This document shows, piece after piece, positions 20,353 through 30,879 of a stretch of DNA of 64,000 nucleotides (positions are counted from its first letter, which is position 1; the number at the start of each line of letters is the position of its first letter). The stretch comes from Pyropia yezoensis (Eukaryota; Rhodophyta; Bangiophyceae; Bangiales; Bangiaceae). The DNA is taken from positions 11,281,420 through 11,345,419 of the forward strand of contig CM020620.1 in NCBI GenBank assembly GCA_009829735.1, written 5' to 3'. Both the position numbers and the translations under genes were made by a program. The notes under the pieces were generated by a model that saw only the letters and a list, made by a program, of their open reading frames with translations, made no database searches and had not been told where the DNA came from.

Positions 20353-21356
20353 TCGTTTCCCGCCGACTTGGCGTCCGAATCTGAGGGCGAAGGGGACGAC
20401 GACGAGTCCGAGGACGACGTGTCCGCCCCCTCCGTCGAGGGTGTGGCGACCGCCACCACTGGTCGAGACCCACCCTCGCGGCGTGAACGCACTTCGTTCG
20501 TAGCCGACTTCTTACTCGCATTCCTAACAAGCTGTTGGATGCGTTTACTCAACTTGGGGCAATCATATGCCCAGTGACCATCGGAGTTGCAGTTCCAACA
20601 CCGATGATCAGTTCCCGGAGGGGTCTTCCCAACTGGGGAAGACGACGAGGTACCTTGGGAAGTTCCCACGGCAGCTACCACCCTCTCCTTGCGGATTCGG
20701 CGTGCCTCTCGCAACTCTCTGGCCTGGCGCGCCTCTTCCCGTTCCTTGGCCAACTCGGCCTGACGCTCCTGGCGTTGTTCCTCCCGCAACTTGCGGTAGG
20801 CCTCGCCTCTGCGGTAGGCGAACCTAGCCAACTCGGCCAGGGTCGCCCGGGCAGTGTTATGCTCCCGGGTCTCCATCCGGACTGACCAGTGGAGTCCTTC
20901 CACAAACCGACTCTTCACCACAGCTTGTGGATGATGAAACCCACAAAGATTGTTGAGCTTACGGACTCGCTCCGCAAAGGACAACTCGTCCTCCGCCTCT
21001 TCCTGATGGGCTTGCGTAAACTCCTCGACTTGAGAAGCCAACGCCGCTTCATCAACCATGGCCCTCAACAACCAGTTGACGAGCTCCAAATAGGACGTCA
21101 CCTCCCCAGCGCCTCCACTTGAGGAGCTGGGCATGACGGACATAAGTTCTGTCCGCAGGTCTCCCTTCGTAAACTCCTGTAGCATGTAAAAAGCCATGCC
21201 TTCACTTATGGCATTGTCGTCACAGGCTTTTTGTGAAACGACGTAGGAACTCAAAGACACGGAGGGGGGGAGTTCCATCCCACTCCGCTTTGTGCCCAAA
21301 AGAGTGAAGTGCATTCTTCTTGGCACGGCCCATGGCTCGGGCCTGGTCAGGACCAT
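20349..21356 (-). CDS. gag: Gag of chromovirus B (C-terminal two thirds)
   Basis: A frame of 335 residues ending in the ATGA overlap with pol. It contains a helical capsid-like part, a charged Arg/Glu coiled-coil-like stretch, one CCHC zinc knuckle (CWNCNSDGHWAYDC) and an acidic Ser-rich end. The true N-terminus is not certain because the leader to the right runs into the N gap. Confidence 0.85.
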   Translation of the reverse strand: MVLTRPEPWAVPRRMHFTLLGTKRSGMELPPSVSLSSYVVSQKACDDNAISEGMAFYMLQEFTKGDLRTELMSVMPSSSSGGAGEVTSYLELVNWLLRAMVDEAALASQVEEFTQAHQEEAEDELSFAERVRKLNNLCGFHHPQAVVKSRFVEGLHWSVRMETREHNTARATLAELARFAYRRGEAYRKLREEQRQERQAELAKEREEARQARELREARRIRKERVVAAVGTSQGTSSSSPVGKTPPGTDHRCWNCNSDGHWAYDCPKLSKRIQQLVRNASKKSATNEVRSRREGGSRPVVAVATPSTEGADTSSSDSSSSPSPSDSDAKSAGNE

Positions 21357-22024
21357 ACGCCACCGACTGTGTTGTGGAGGGCGTAGGTCTCACAGTCAAA
21401 GATCCTCTGGTAGACCGGGTTGGCTACCTGGATCTTGGGCGGCACCTCACGTTGAGGGAACAGCCGCTGTGGCACTGGGGTAAGTTCACCCACAGTGCCT
21501 GTAGTCCGGCGCGGCGCGCTTGGTGTAGCCGCCGGTGTTGTCGGGGGAACTCCCCCATGAAGGGCGTACGCCCCACCGAGTATGGTGTGGCTCCCTCGTT
21601 GGGAGTCACAGGGGTCGCCCCCTGTTCAGGGCGACCCGAGATAGGGTGTCAGGGGGGCACCCCCTGCGCCTGCGGGCTCGAAGGCCCCAATCCGGTCTGG
21701 ACATTAAGGCCATCTGGCAAACTCGCCACAATCTGATTCAGAATAGTATTCGTCATCGTGACCACCAGGTCCGGCAAAGTCTGCCGCAACACAGTGGTCG
21801 CCTCCCGACGGACAGTTTCCGCGAGGAGTGGATTGACGACTCCAGTTGAGTCTCGTCCACCTCCGGGAGTCCACCTGAGGGGTAACCACGTTCCTCAGGG
21901 GTCTCAACCGGGGGGCATGGCGCGAGCCCATCGCCGACCAACGGAGGTCCGCCGTCCTCCGAAAAGCCTAGTTGGCGATGGCTCCATGCCAAAGTTGGCT
22001 CCAACCCGAGTGGAACTCGCGGGG
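21357..22024 (-). other. Leader side of chromovirus B up to the gap
   Basis: Sequence upstream of the recognised gag segment. It may hold the N-terminal part of gag and the leader. No LTR or primer-binding site is visible before the gap. Confidence 0.5.
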
Positions 22025-22524
22025 NNNNNNNNNNNNNNNNNNNNNNNNNNNNNNNNNNNNNNNNNNNNNNNNNNNNNNNNNNNNNNNNNNNNNNNNNNNN
22101 NNNNNNNNNNNNNNNNNNNNNNNNNNNNNNNNNNNNNNNNNNNNNNNNNNNNNNNNNNNNNNNNNNNNNNNNNNNNNNNNNNNNNNNNNNNNNNNNNNNN
22201 NNNNNNNNNNNNNNNNNNNNNNNNNNNNNNNNNNNNNNNNNNNNNNNNNNNNNNNNNNNNNNNNNNNNNNNNNNNNNNNNNNNNNNNNNNNNNNNNNNNN
22301 NNNNNNNNNNNNNNNNNNNNNNNNNNNNNNNNNNNNNNNNNNNNNNNNNNNNNNNNNNNNNNNNNNNNNNNNNNNNNNNNNNNNNNNNNNNNNNNNNNNN
22401 NNNNNNNNNNNNNNNNNNNNNNNNNNNNNNNNNNNNNNNNNNNNNNNNNNNNNNNNNNNNNNNNNNNNNNNNNNNNNNNNNNNNNNNNNNNNNNNNNNNN
22501 NNNNNNNNNNNNNNNNNNNNNNNN
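22025..22524. other. Assembly gap (500 N)
   Basis: Exactly 500 undetermined bases, a typical placeholder for a gap of unknown size. It probably hides at least the 5' LTR of chromovirus B. Linkage across it depends on the assembly. Confidence 0.98.
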
Positions 22525-22815
22525 GCGACGCGCGCCGACCCCGCGTCCCGGACGTGGCGCCACCGGCCGGGCGCGTCGGCGCCGTGGATGTGTGATGGTC
22601 TGCTTTTGGCGGTTGAGCTGTGGGGGTGCCGCCCACGGGGAGGGGGGGGGGGGAAGGGGGAGGGCAGTCCACAGCGCGACGGGACGGCCGGCGGGCGCAC
22701 CCAACAAAGGACAGAGACACGCAACATCAGGGAGCTCGGTGGTCAGTGGGCTGTCGCGGCAGCGTTGGGGGTGCTCGCTGGTCTGGTGGGTCACCCGGCG
22801 CCGCCCGCGGACGGC

Positions 22816-22821
22816 GGCGGC

Positions 22822-22869
<48 letters not shown>

Positions 22870-22870
22870 T
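22816..22870. repeat. (GGC)n trinucleotide repeat
   Basis: About 18 GGC units in a row. It lies inside GC-rich DNA beside several long C runs, where both sequencing and frame calls are unreliable. Confidence 0.9.
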
Positions 22871-23091
22871 CTTCGCCCTCCCTCCGCCCTCCCACCGGCC
22901 GCTATCCCCGCTCGCGGGCGCCGACGATAACGGGGATGCCGGCGACGGCGGCGTGGCACCGCTGCTCCCCCCTACCCCCCCCCTCTCTCCCTCCCCACAG
23001 TGCTCTCCCTCCCTCCCCCCCACCGCATCCCGCCGCCACCCTCCCACCGCATCCCCCCCCCCACGGTCCCGCCTCGTCCGCGTCCGTACCT

Positions 23092-23800
23092 CTAGGTTGT
23101 GCCTCGCAGCTGCGACACGGGCGTCCCCCCCCCACACCCCCTCCCCCCCCCCCCTCCCCCCCCCCCACCGCCCGTGCCCTCAAACGCGCGGATCGCGTCG
23201 CCGTACGCGGCGGCCGCCTCGGCCAGCCACCGCTGGCAGTCGAGCACCACCCCCAGGTCCAGCAGCGTCTCCCCCGTCGCCACCGCCATGGCCGCCGACC
23301 GGCCCGGCACGCCGCCGCCGCCCGGCGGGGGCGGCCCCCCCTTGGCCGCCACCACCCCCGCGGCCGCACCACCGCCCCCACCCCCACCGCCGCCGCCGTC
23401 GCCGCCCCCACCACTGCCGCCGGCCGCCGCGGCGTCCGCGGCGGTCGCGTCGTGCGCCCCCCACCCCCCGCCGCCCTTGCCGCGCCCCCCCGGGCCGCCA
23501 CCGCGGCCACCGCCGCCACCCCCACCGCCCGCCGCCGGCATCCCCCCCCCCCCCCCCCCCCCACCCACCCCCACCCCCAGCCCGCCACCGCCCGGCGCCG
23601 CGCCCAGCAGCCGCAGCGCCTCGCGGAGGTGCCGCTCCGCCCGCCGCATCTTGCCATCCCGCGACAGCGCCGCCGCGTGCGCCCGGTGCGCCGCCGCCGC
23701 CGCCGGGGAGGTTGGGCGGAGGGGGGCGGGACCGCAAGAAGGCAGGAAGAGAAGGGGGGGGGGGGGACCAGGGGCTTCCGCCGCGACCCACCGACAGCGT
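23092..23800 (-). CDS. TPR-like host protein, boundaries uncertain
   Basis: The minus frame carries two helix-hairpin units of tetratricopeptide type: one around HLREALRLLG and one around TLLDLGVVLDCQRW followed by AYGDAIRAFEG. They are separated by a long Gly-rich insert encoded by G runs. TPR pairs usually mediate protein-protein contacts; no enzyme domain is visible. Both ends are unclear and the frame upstream of about 23700 loses protein character. The long ORFs on the opposite strand are Pro/Arg low-complexity shadows. Called host rather than transposon because no element ends are seen. Confidence 0.4.
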
Positions 23801-23939
23801 CTTTGCGCGCTTTTGCACACATGACGTACGAGTCGCTGCCCTTCCCCGGAGTTCCCGACTCGTGTCGGTTGACCACAACTCGTGCTCCCGAAGAGAGTGC
23901 CGGCGTGCCAGACAGGTGCACACGCTGAGATCAGCAGTC

Positions 23940-24521
23940 CGGTCTTAATTGTGTGCTCGTCCAATGGCAGGCCGCCATGAAAAACCAAACTTCTGGAGAG
24001 CAGCGTCGAAAGCTCCCTGACGCGGTCTGGAGGCTGCCGCGTTCCGAGCCCATTTCAGGCCTGGCTGGTGTCTGCGGCTGCGGCGTTCCTGCCAATTGGG
24101 GGCAGGGGCGCCCCCAGTGCCTCAGTTAGCAGATGGATCGGCCGGAAGCCGACCTGGGGAATCGTATCGGTGCGGCGTTTGCACCCCCCATTCTAGAGGC
24201 CACCCGGCGCGGTGCGGAGGTTTTTTCAGCGATAAGTGGGTCACAGAGTGGCCCACCAGGAGCAACGGAGAGGCTTCTTTTCGGGCCAGCGGTGACACGT
24301 CCGGCGAGGAGATAACAAATCGCGAGCTTTCCACGTGAGGCAAACGAGATGATTGGAATTCCCGGGCCTGGTGGCTGAAACGTTTTGCCTCAGTCCGACC
24401 GTAGTGTCCGGACCACCCCGCCCAGCCAATGGAACAGTGTCTGAACAGACACCCGCAAACGCCGCACGTTCTTGTCCGAGTATTTTATAGAAAAGCACGA
24501 TAGCCTATCCTTCGAGACGTA
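23940..24521. other. Spacer, nothing recognised
   Basis: Moderate-GC sequence without a convincing ORF, RNA gene or repeat, between the TPR-like gene and a MITE. Confidence 0.5.
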
Positions 24522-25261
24522 TGGTGCTTTTCCAAAAAATGGCCACATCGTGTGGAATGCAACCTTTGACGGACCTCGGACACCGCCCCCTGGCTGGTCT
24601 TCCAGGCGTGTCACACGTCCGCCAGACTTTCGGGGAGCTCGATTGTGTTGATAAGTAGTGCTGGTTGTGGGGGTCACGTGCTCGCGATGGCCAGTTTGCC
24701 GAGCTTCCGGGGACCACGCGCAAACCGTGTCACAGGCTGCCGTGGGTTGGTGTGGACCGGTGAAATGGCGAGGTGTTCCCAGTCTGGTGGGCTAATGCGG
24801 GCCTCGGGTTGTTTACTATGTGGCCTCACGACCCCCTCAGGCCTTCATGTTATTGGCCGTTTGAATCTCAGAGGCGGACCCAAGTCGTTCCGTGAAACCA
24901 GCCGGGTCTTCCAGTCCGGGTTGCGGCCTGCGGAGTGCTGGTTGCGGACGCTTCCGGCAACCTGCGAAAAACGTGTCGAGCATGCGATTGGTCAATGTAA
25001 TCACGAGGCTTGTCTTGCAACGTGTGCTGATTTGATTGCTAAGCATGCGTCGGCAGATGGCCCAAATGACGTGCCCAACCGTCACATTCTCTGGAGTATA
25101 TGCATCTCAGCCTGTGGCCGGTGCGATCTGCGCGCTCCGTGCCCTACTATTGGCTGCACGTAATGTGGACCAGTCCCGCGATCATGGGCCAGGTACTGTT
25201 GCTGTTTGCATCGGAAGGTTGCGTTCCCACACCGAGGTGGCCATTTTTGGGAAAAGCACCA
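24522..25261. mobile_element. TA-flanked MITE, copy a (740 bp)
   Basis: Terminal inverted repeats of about 48 bp, starting TGGTGCTTTTCC at the left and ending as its reverse complement at the right, are flanked by TA on both sides (24520-24521, 25262-25263). No transposase is encoded. TA duplication and the ends fit a non-autonomous Tc1/mariner/pogo-type element. Related copies lie at 25423 onward and at about 39950-40374. Confidence 0.8.
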
Positions 25262-25422
25262 TAACCCTAGGGCGCGTGGTCACACCATCAGGTGGCCGCT
25301 GCTCCGCCAGCATACGTCCACCCCCTCGCTGCTGTTTTCGCTGTCGTTTCCTCATCACGTCCCAGCCTGCAGCTACAAAGAGGCCACAAAAGGAACAGAG
25401 GGAAGCTGACCTCATCCATATA

Positions 25423-25600
25423 TGGTGCTTCTCCCAAAAATGGCCACATCGGTGTGGGAACGCCACCTTCGACGCAACCAGCAGTCACACGTGCCCTCTC
25501 GATCGCGGGACTGGTCCTCATTTAATTGACCAATGCGAGCGCATTGCAGGCGCAGATCGCGACGGCCTGTGACGGTGATATTGAGCGAGCGGTCTGTCTC
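25423..25600 (+). mobile_element. MITE, copy b, partial
   Basis: Starts TGGTGCTTCTCCC directly after TA. Its first about 150 bp match the reverse complement of the right end of copy a, including the subterminal CGATCGCGGGACTGGTCC-like block. No matching right terminus was found, so it is probably truncated by or fused into the following minisatellite. Confidence 0.7.
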
Positions 25601-25756
25601 GATCGGCTCGGTTCTGGGCGCGTGCGTCGGCCGCAACCCGTTTGTATGTCTTTTCCTGTTCTGGCTCCTGTCTCGCGCCACGGCTGGCGCCCTCTCCGTC
25701 CTCATACCCACGTGCAACGTCTGGCTCTCCTCGAGCTCAACGAACCACGCCCCACC

Positions 25757-26374
25757 TGTGACTCTGTCGCGGTTGGTGGTGCCCGTCCGCACCGCCCATC
25801 CGCCCCCTGCCCGTCGCCGTCAGTGCCCTTCCTGCGTGTGACGGTGTCGCTGCTCGTGGTGCCCGTCAGCTCCGCCCGGCCGCCCCCTGCCTGTCGCCGT
25901 CGGTGCCCTTCCTGCGTGTGACGGTGTCGCTGTTCGTGGTGCCCGTCCGCACCGCCCGGCCGCCCCCTGCCCGTCGCCGTCGGTGCCCTTTCCTGCGTGT
26001 GACGGTGTCGCTGTTCGTGGTGCCCGTCCGCACCGCCCGGCCGCCCCCCGCCCGTCGCCGTCGGTGCCCTTCCTGCGTGTGACGGTGTCGCTGTTCGTGG
26101 TGCCCGTCCGCACCGCCCGGCCGCCCCCTACCCGTCGCCGTCGTGCCCTTCCTGCGTGTGACGGTGTCGCTGTTCGTAGTGCCCGTCCGCACCGCCCGGC
26201 CGCCCCCTGCCCGTCGCCGTCGGTGCCCTTCCTGCGTGTGACGGTGTCGCTGTTGTCGCCTTTCCACGTGTGACGGTGTCGCTGTTGGTCGTGCCCCGGC
26301 CGCTCCGCCCGGCCGCCCCTGCCTATCGCTGTTGGCGCCTTTCCCACGTGTGAGGGTGTCGCTGTTGGTGGTGT
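25757..26374. repeat. 80-bp minisatellite
   Basis: Six to eight copies of an 80-81-bp unit with a GTGGTGCCCGTCCGCACC start and a CCTTCCTGCGTGTGACGGTG core. Unit starts are near 25776, 25856, 25936, 26017, 26097 and 26176, followed by diverged or shortened units. The period is not a multiple of three throughout, which argues against a coding repeat. Confidence 0.92.
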
Positions 26375-26437
26375 GCTGATTCGTGTCCCGTTCTGCCTCC
26401 TCTTTTGTTGCGACCACTGTGCTCTGGCCGCTCACAT

Positions 26438-28710
26438 CATGAGTGGGCGAGGGTCGGCGGACAAGAGCACGACGTACCGTACCTGCAGCATATGTCGGTT
26501 CAGGTTCAAGACTGGCACGACGGGGCACAACGCGAAGAACTGCCCGCTCAACGACCATGGAGTCCGATCACTGCTGCCGAGCACCAGCGAGTACCACGCC
26601 GCGCGCCCTGCCTGTCTGGCAATTGCTCGCATCACATGACGTGCTCGGTGTGCCACAAGAAGGGCACGCGAACAGCACGCAGAAATACAACCTGCTACGC
26701 TGGCGCGTGAAGGATGGCAAGATCACCCGCTCCGACTACCAGCCCGGGCTTAATGTGGACGAATTCGTCTGCGAGCACGTGCAGAACACGGACGTGCAGC
26801 AAATCGTGGAGAACACGGTGAACGCGGCGACGAGAGCGGCGGTAGACAAGGCGCGTGACGCTGCTATGACGTCGACACTGCGAGCCAACGTTCACAACGG
26901 AGGTGTTTCTGGTGATCAAACTGTGGCTTTGATGGACGCGCGGCGATCAAAGGCGTCCGTCCTCAGCGACAAGAATCGAGCCAATTTTGACAGCGTGCGG
27001 CGCCACCGCAAGCGCGGCGCCGTCGGTGCCAACGCAGCGGCAGCTTACGAACAAGAAGGCAGCTTCAGCGACATGGACGGGAAGGACGACTCACGTGACA
27101 GCTCCAGCACAGGCGGAGACAGCCGACGCGTCCTGTCAAGGAAAGCTGTTCTACCGCAGACGAGGCGGGAGCTGATGGCGCATCTGGCAGCACGTAAGAC
27201 AAGGACGTCATCCGCAGCGCGTGCCATAGTCAAGGCACGAGGGGCTGCTTCTGGTGGGCGTGGCGGCGCCGGATCGTCACACAAGACACCGTCCGCTTAC
27301 TCACCGTCTGGCCGTTCGCCCGCGACACGGTCGCCCAGTCGCAAGGGCAAGGGCACTCGCAACAACAACGATGTGCACGTGGTGTCCGACTCTAGTGGCT
27401 CTGCTGACGGGGGACGCAGCTGGCCGACGGGCTCTTGGGTGCGGTTTTCGGCGCTGTTGACGCCCATTCAGTGGCACCCCCTGTCATCGCTGACGCCGAC
27501 GGGGCTGGCAGAAGCTGCTCTCGTCGCCGCCTGTCAGCTACCCGTCGAGGAAACGGACGATGACGTGCGCAATATGGTGACACAGGCGGCGCTGAAGCTG
27601 GGCTTGCGCGGGTATGTCATGTCATGCGGGCAGTACTCCGCGGCTCACATTGCGGAGTTCTTGTGCAACAAGTTTCCGCCGATGATGCAGGAGATGTACC
27701 TGCCGTGCGTGGCGGGTGGCATTGTAAAAGTCCATGCACAGGCAGCGGCAGCTGCAGAGCGTCACGCCGATACACAGTCACTCCCACCTGTTATTCGCGT
27801 TCGGCCGCCGCCTCGTGGGCGTCCTGCTGTCAACGATGCCGACCCTGTCGACGTCAACGCAGTGTCATCCACCGGTAGACGTGGCGGCACACACACATCT
27901 ACTGAGCCGGTCGGAGAAGATGCGATTGCGGGCGGTGCTGCCGCGGATGACACGAGTGTACGTGCACCGCCCTCGGCTGGCCCAGCAGCTGTGATGCAGC
28001 CTGCTGGCGCGGGTGTTTTCGGGCGGCCTGTGGTCTTCGGTGAGTTGAGTGGGTCTCCAGTTGCGACAGGGAGTCTACCGGTCGCTGCCCTCCCTGTGCA
28101 GCGGTTAAACTCCAACCTGTGTGGCGGTCGCGCTGCACGTGCACCTGTCACAGCACCCGTTCCAAGCGGAGTTCGTGTTGGAGCGACGCCCGTGTACGGC
28201 CAGACGCCCGACCACTCCCTTGCCTATGGTGGTCTCGGCCCTGGCGTGAATGTACGCCGTGTTGGGGATTTCTCCCAACCGATGCAGCCGGTGAGCGGCG
28301 GTGGTCCTGCTGCTGCTGCTTGTCTGCAAGTCTCTGGGGTTGCTGTGTCTGCCGTGCCCGCAGCTGCTTCTGCCTTTGAGGTCGTGGCCGCACCCGCCGC
28401 GTTTTATGATGGGACACCCGGCGGTCCCACTCCTGCTGCTGCTTGTGTGCAAGTCTCTGGGCTGCTGTGTCTGCTGTGCCCGCAGCTGCTCCTGCCTTTG
28501 AGGTCGTGGCCACTCCCGCTGCCTGTTATGATGGACACCCGGAGGTCTTACTCCTGGTACTGCGCTCGAGCCCAGGTCACAAGTGTAGCCGTCAATGCAC
28601 TGCGTCGGCATGATGGTGTGGGCGCGAAGACGTCGGAGCCTGCGTCGGTGACGTACACGTCGCGGACTTCGCATGTGATGTGCTTTGCACGCGGCGAGGG
28701 TGTGTGTTAG
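26438..28710 (+). CDS. Zinc-knuckle protein, possibly spliced or frameshifted
   Basis: From ATG 26438 a short frame gives a Cys/His cluster (CSICRFRF...GHNAKNC), and a second Cys cluster follows near 26640-26700 (CSVCHKKG). The main 26700-28500 body is in another frame. The body has helical segments such as VDEFVCEHVQNTDVQQIV, a basic Ser/Arg-rich middle and a Pro/Ala-rich C-terminus. Either an intron joins the parts or there is a frame error between about 26620 and 26700. Zinc knuckles of this kind are common in transposon-derived proteins, and a transposase lies 200 bp downstream in opposite orientation, so this could be an accessory gene of that element or a host gene. Function unknown. 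Confidence 0.5.
28307..28549. repeat. Two-copy tandem duplication of about 120 bp
   Basis: A unit running TCCTGCTGCTGCT to GGACACCCGG occurs twice head to tail in the 3' part of the zinc-knuckle gene. The second copy has lost a base or two relative to the first, so it is read in a different frame and the predicted C-terminus after it is doubtful. Confidence 0.8.
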
Positions 28711-28894
28711 AATTTGCGCGGTGGTCTAAGCGTGCGCAGTGGCTGGGGGGGAGGGCAGCTGCGGGCGCCCAACAGCAGGCGCCCGCCACTACAGGCACAG
28801 GAGAATGGAATGCATCCGCGGTCATCGCCGTCTTGCCAGTGACGCCAGATCTCTTTTTTTATCTCTATGTGTGCAACAGCCGTTCTGCGGCTGT

Positions 28895-29929
28895 CTACTG
28901 CAGCAACAAAGCATCCATGTTCATCTGCACTCGCACGAACTGTCCCATGATTTGCGCGTGTGTCAGCATCATCGCCGCGTCGGCCAGCAACCGTCGAGGC
29001 TTGTCCTGATACCGACTGTCAAAGTAGACAAGGTCGCGGATGTGCCTCTTCAATTCATTGAACACCCCCTCGATAGGTTGAAGGTTGGGGGAGTAGGCGG
29101 GGAGCCTGATGTAGTACACGCCATTCTCCTGCAGGAATTCGTCCCCTTGCTGGTCATGGATGCCAGCGTTATCGAACAGCAGCACGCTGTTGGCCGGCTG
29201 CAGGTCCCACGGCAGGTTGGGCTGGTACTTCCCTATCGCCTCCACTTGCATCAGGTCTTCCAGGAGCAGCCGCCAGCCATCCGAGTTTTGGGCAGGCCCC
29301 AACACCACCGTCTGCATCCATAGAACACCCGCGCTGGCGCTGACTGCCATCATCGTGCTCGTCCTCGGAATGGTACGTGGGTCTCGGTCGAGCAGCACGC
29401 ACGAGCTGTTGCGCTGCGACCTGCCGTATTTCCTGTACGAGTCCTCACCCGATTTATGCGTCTCATCGATACTGACGATGCACCGCATTGGAATCTGGCT
29501 CATGGTCTGCGCGAACTGCCGCTGGTTGTTCAGGTTGCGCTCATGGAACAGCCTCTCAATCTTCTTCCGCGTATAGCCATGGTAGCGTAGCACACGGTAG
29601 ACAGTGGCGGCGCTGGCGTGGACGTCGGCGCACTCGTCAGACATGCTTCTCAGCTCCTTCAGAAGCTTGACGTGGTCCTTCAGGAACGCAGCCGGTTCTG
29701 CCTCTACCAGGTGCTTCACAGCAGCAGCGAGCGGAGACGAGAAGATAGCGGCGTCAAAGTGCGCGTTCTCACGCTCCTCACTCTGCCACACTGTCCCCGC
29801 GTCTTCCCACCGGCCAACCCAGCGGCGCAGAGACCGGGGCGAGCAGCCGATGATGTCTGCCACCTCCTCCTGGTTGTATTTTTCGGAATACAATCCGAGT
29901 GCGTGCAGTCTCTCCTGCTCAGAGAACAT
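28895..29929 (-). CDS. Tc1/IS630-type DDE transposase
   Basis: A 344-residue transposase starting at the ATG at 29929; the frame stays open further upstream but only this part has family character. The N-terminus holds a helix-turn-helix (QEEVADIIGCSPRSLRRW) and a second HTH-like linker. The catalytic core shows the first Asp in SIDETHKSG, the second in LLFDNAGIHD, and the Glu in LPAYSPNLQPIEG, with 33 residues between second Asp and Glu by my count. The protein would cut and paste its own element at TA sites. No in-frame stop was seen, so it may be active. I could not identify its terminal inverted repeats. The MITEs in this window are candidate partners but end similarity was not shown. Confidence 0.9.
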   Translation of the reverse strand: MFSEQERLHALGLYSEKYNQEEVADIIGCSPRSLRRWVGRWEDAGTVWQSEERENAHFDAAIFSSPLAAAVKHLVEAEPAAFLKDHVKLLKELRSMSDECADVHASAATVYRVLRYHGYTRKKIERLFHERNLNNQRQFAQTMSQIPMRCIVSIDETHKSGEDSYRKYGRSQRNSSCVLLDRDPRTIPRTSTMMAVSASAGVLWMQTVVLGPAQNSDGWRLLLEDLMQVEAIGKYQPNLPWDLQPANSVLLFDNAGIHDQQGDEFLQENGVYYIRLPAYSPNLQPIEGVFNELKRHIRDLVYFDSRYQDKPRRLLADAAMMLTHAQIMGQFVRVQMNMDALLLQ

Positions 29930-30800
29930 CGCAGCAGCCGTGACGGAGCGCAAAGCAAAGCAGATGCAGTGCGTCCACCAGGGCATCCACCGAAACCGTG
30001 CGTGACGCGACATGCACCGCACTGTAGAGATCTTTGCTGCACGGGCGCCATTGGTCGTGCGGTCCGATGGCAGTAAGTTGTGAGGGAAGGAACTCCCTCC
30101 TGACGGTCTGTCCCTGGGCGGTCGCCAATCTTTGCAGACGTTCCCGGATTGCCGGCCGCTTCGGACTTCTTTCCAAAAAGTGCTCGAATCCATGCATTCG
30201 TCAGTCGACACTGAATCGATCGGCCGGCACCAAGCCGACATTACAGTTAGCGACCTGCTCCCATTTTCTGCCCCGAAATTCGTGATCACAGCCGAGGCAG
30301 ACCCCGCGAGATGTGGGGCCGTCGTCGCCCGCCGTTCGACTACCGTCGTCAGCATCATGGACGTCGTCACAACCGTCGTTCCCATACCACGACGCAGCAC
30401 CCTGTGAGCACCTTGGCTTCTGATGCAGTACGTCACATGGTGACGACGTGGGGGCGAGAACGGTACGTTGAATGGTCGGGTGACTGGTCTTCTCGTACAT
30501 GTGCGTCCTTCATCACCCTGGTCCTCTCAGCTGTCATGCGGGACGGACTTGATGCGTCAGACGTAGTTGGGGGAGTCTTTTGCACGACCCGTGAGGCTCC
30601 CGGTCGTGTCGCAGACGCTAAATCCGATACTGACCCGGGTGCACTCTTGTCTTTTTCTCCACATTCACTCGCCTGGTGCAGTTGCCATCTATGTCGATTG
30701 ATCAGATGCCGCGGTGTGCGCGCGCCGCGGGTGATCGCCGCGCCAACAGGGGCGAGGGCCGCTCTGCGGTCCGTCGGCGCGTTGCGCTGGGCGCCAGCGG
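29930..30800. other. Spacer upstream of the transposase
   Basis: Contains a short minus-strand frame (about 29919-30197) with a helical LERSPKRPAIRERLQRL segment that I do not recognise. It could be upstream coding of the transposon or a chance frame. Nothing else supported. Confidence 0.4.
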
Positions 30801-30807
30801 CGGCATC

Positions 30808-30832
30808 GGGGGGGGGGGGGGGGGGGGGGGGG
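30808..30832. repeat. G25 homopolymer
   Basis: Twenty-five consecutive G. This is a likely site of length error in assembly and of replication slippage, and it can form G-quadruplex structure. Confidence 0.98.
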
Positions 30833-30879
30833 TGCCGGTGGCCGGGCGTTCTCCATAACCGGCGGCAGAACGCCTGGCT

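Larger units (their letters stand above)
13506..22024 (-). mobile_element. Ty3/gypsy chromovirus B with antisense ORF, 5' end in gap
   Basis: LTR retrotransposon on the minus strand. Parts from right to left: gag (about 21356-20349, with more leader to the right), pol (20352-16369), a 647-residue ORF on the plus strand (14314-16257), a purine tract and the 3' LTR (13506-13972). The 5' LTR is not seen and probably lies in the N run that starts at 22025. Pol and the antisense ORF are uninterrupted and the element looks whole where sequenced. A solo LTR of the same family about 3% different (1153-1621) suggests fairly recent family activity. The coding DNA is dense with hairpins having an AACTT or AAGTT loop. 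Confidence 0.9.

Noticed and set aside
22588-23928. Long plus-strand ORFs of 446 and 442 codons
   Set aside because: They are Pro/Arg strings opposite the TPR-like frame and contain poly-C tracts; judged shadows.
25757-26374. 80-bp array as a CRISPR
   Set aside because: Units are repeated over their whole length with no unique spacers, in a eukaryotic context.
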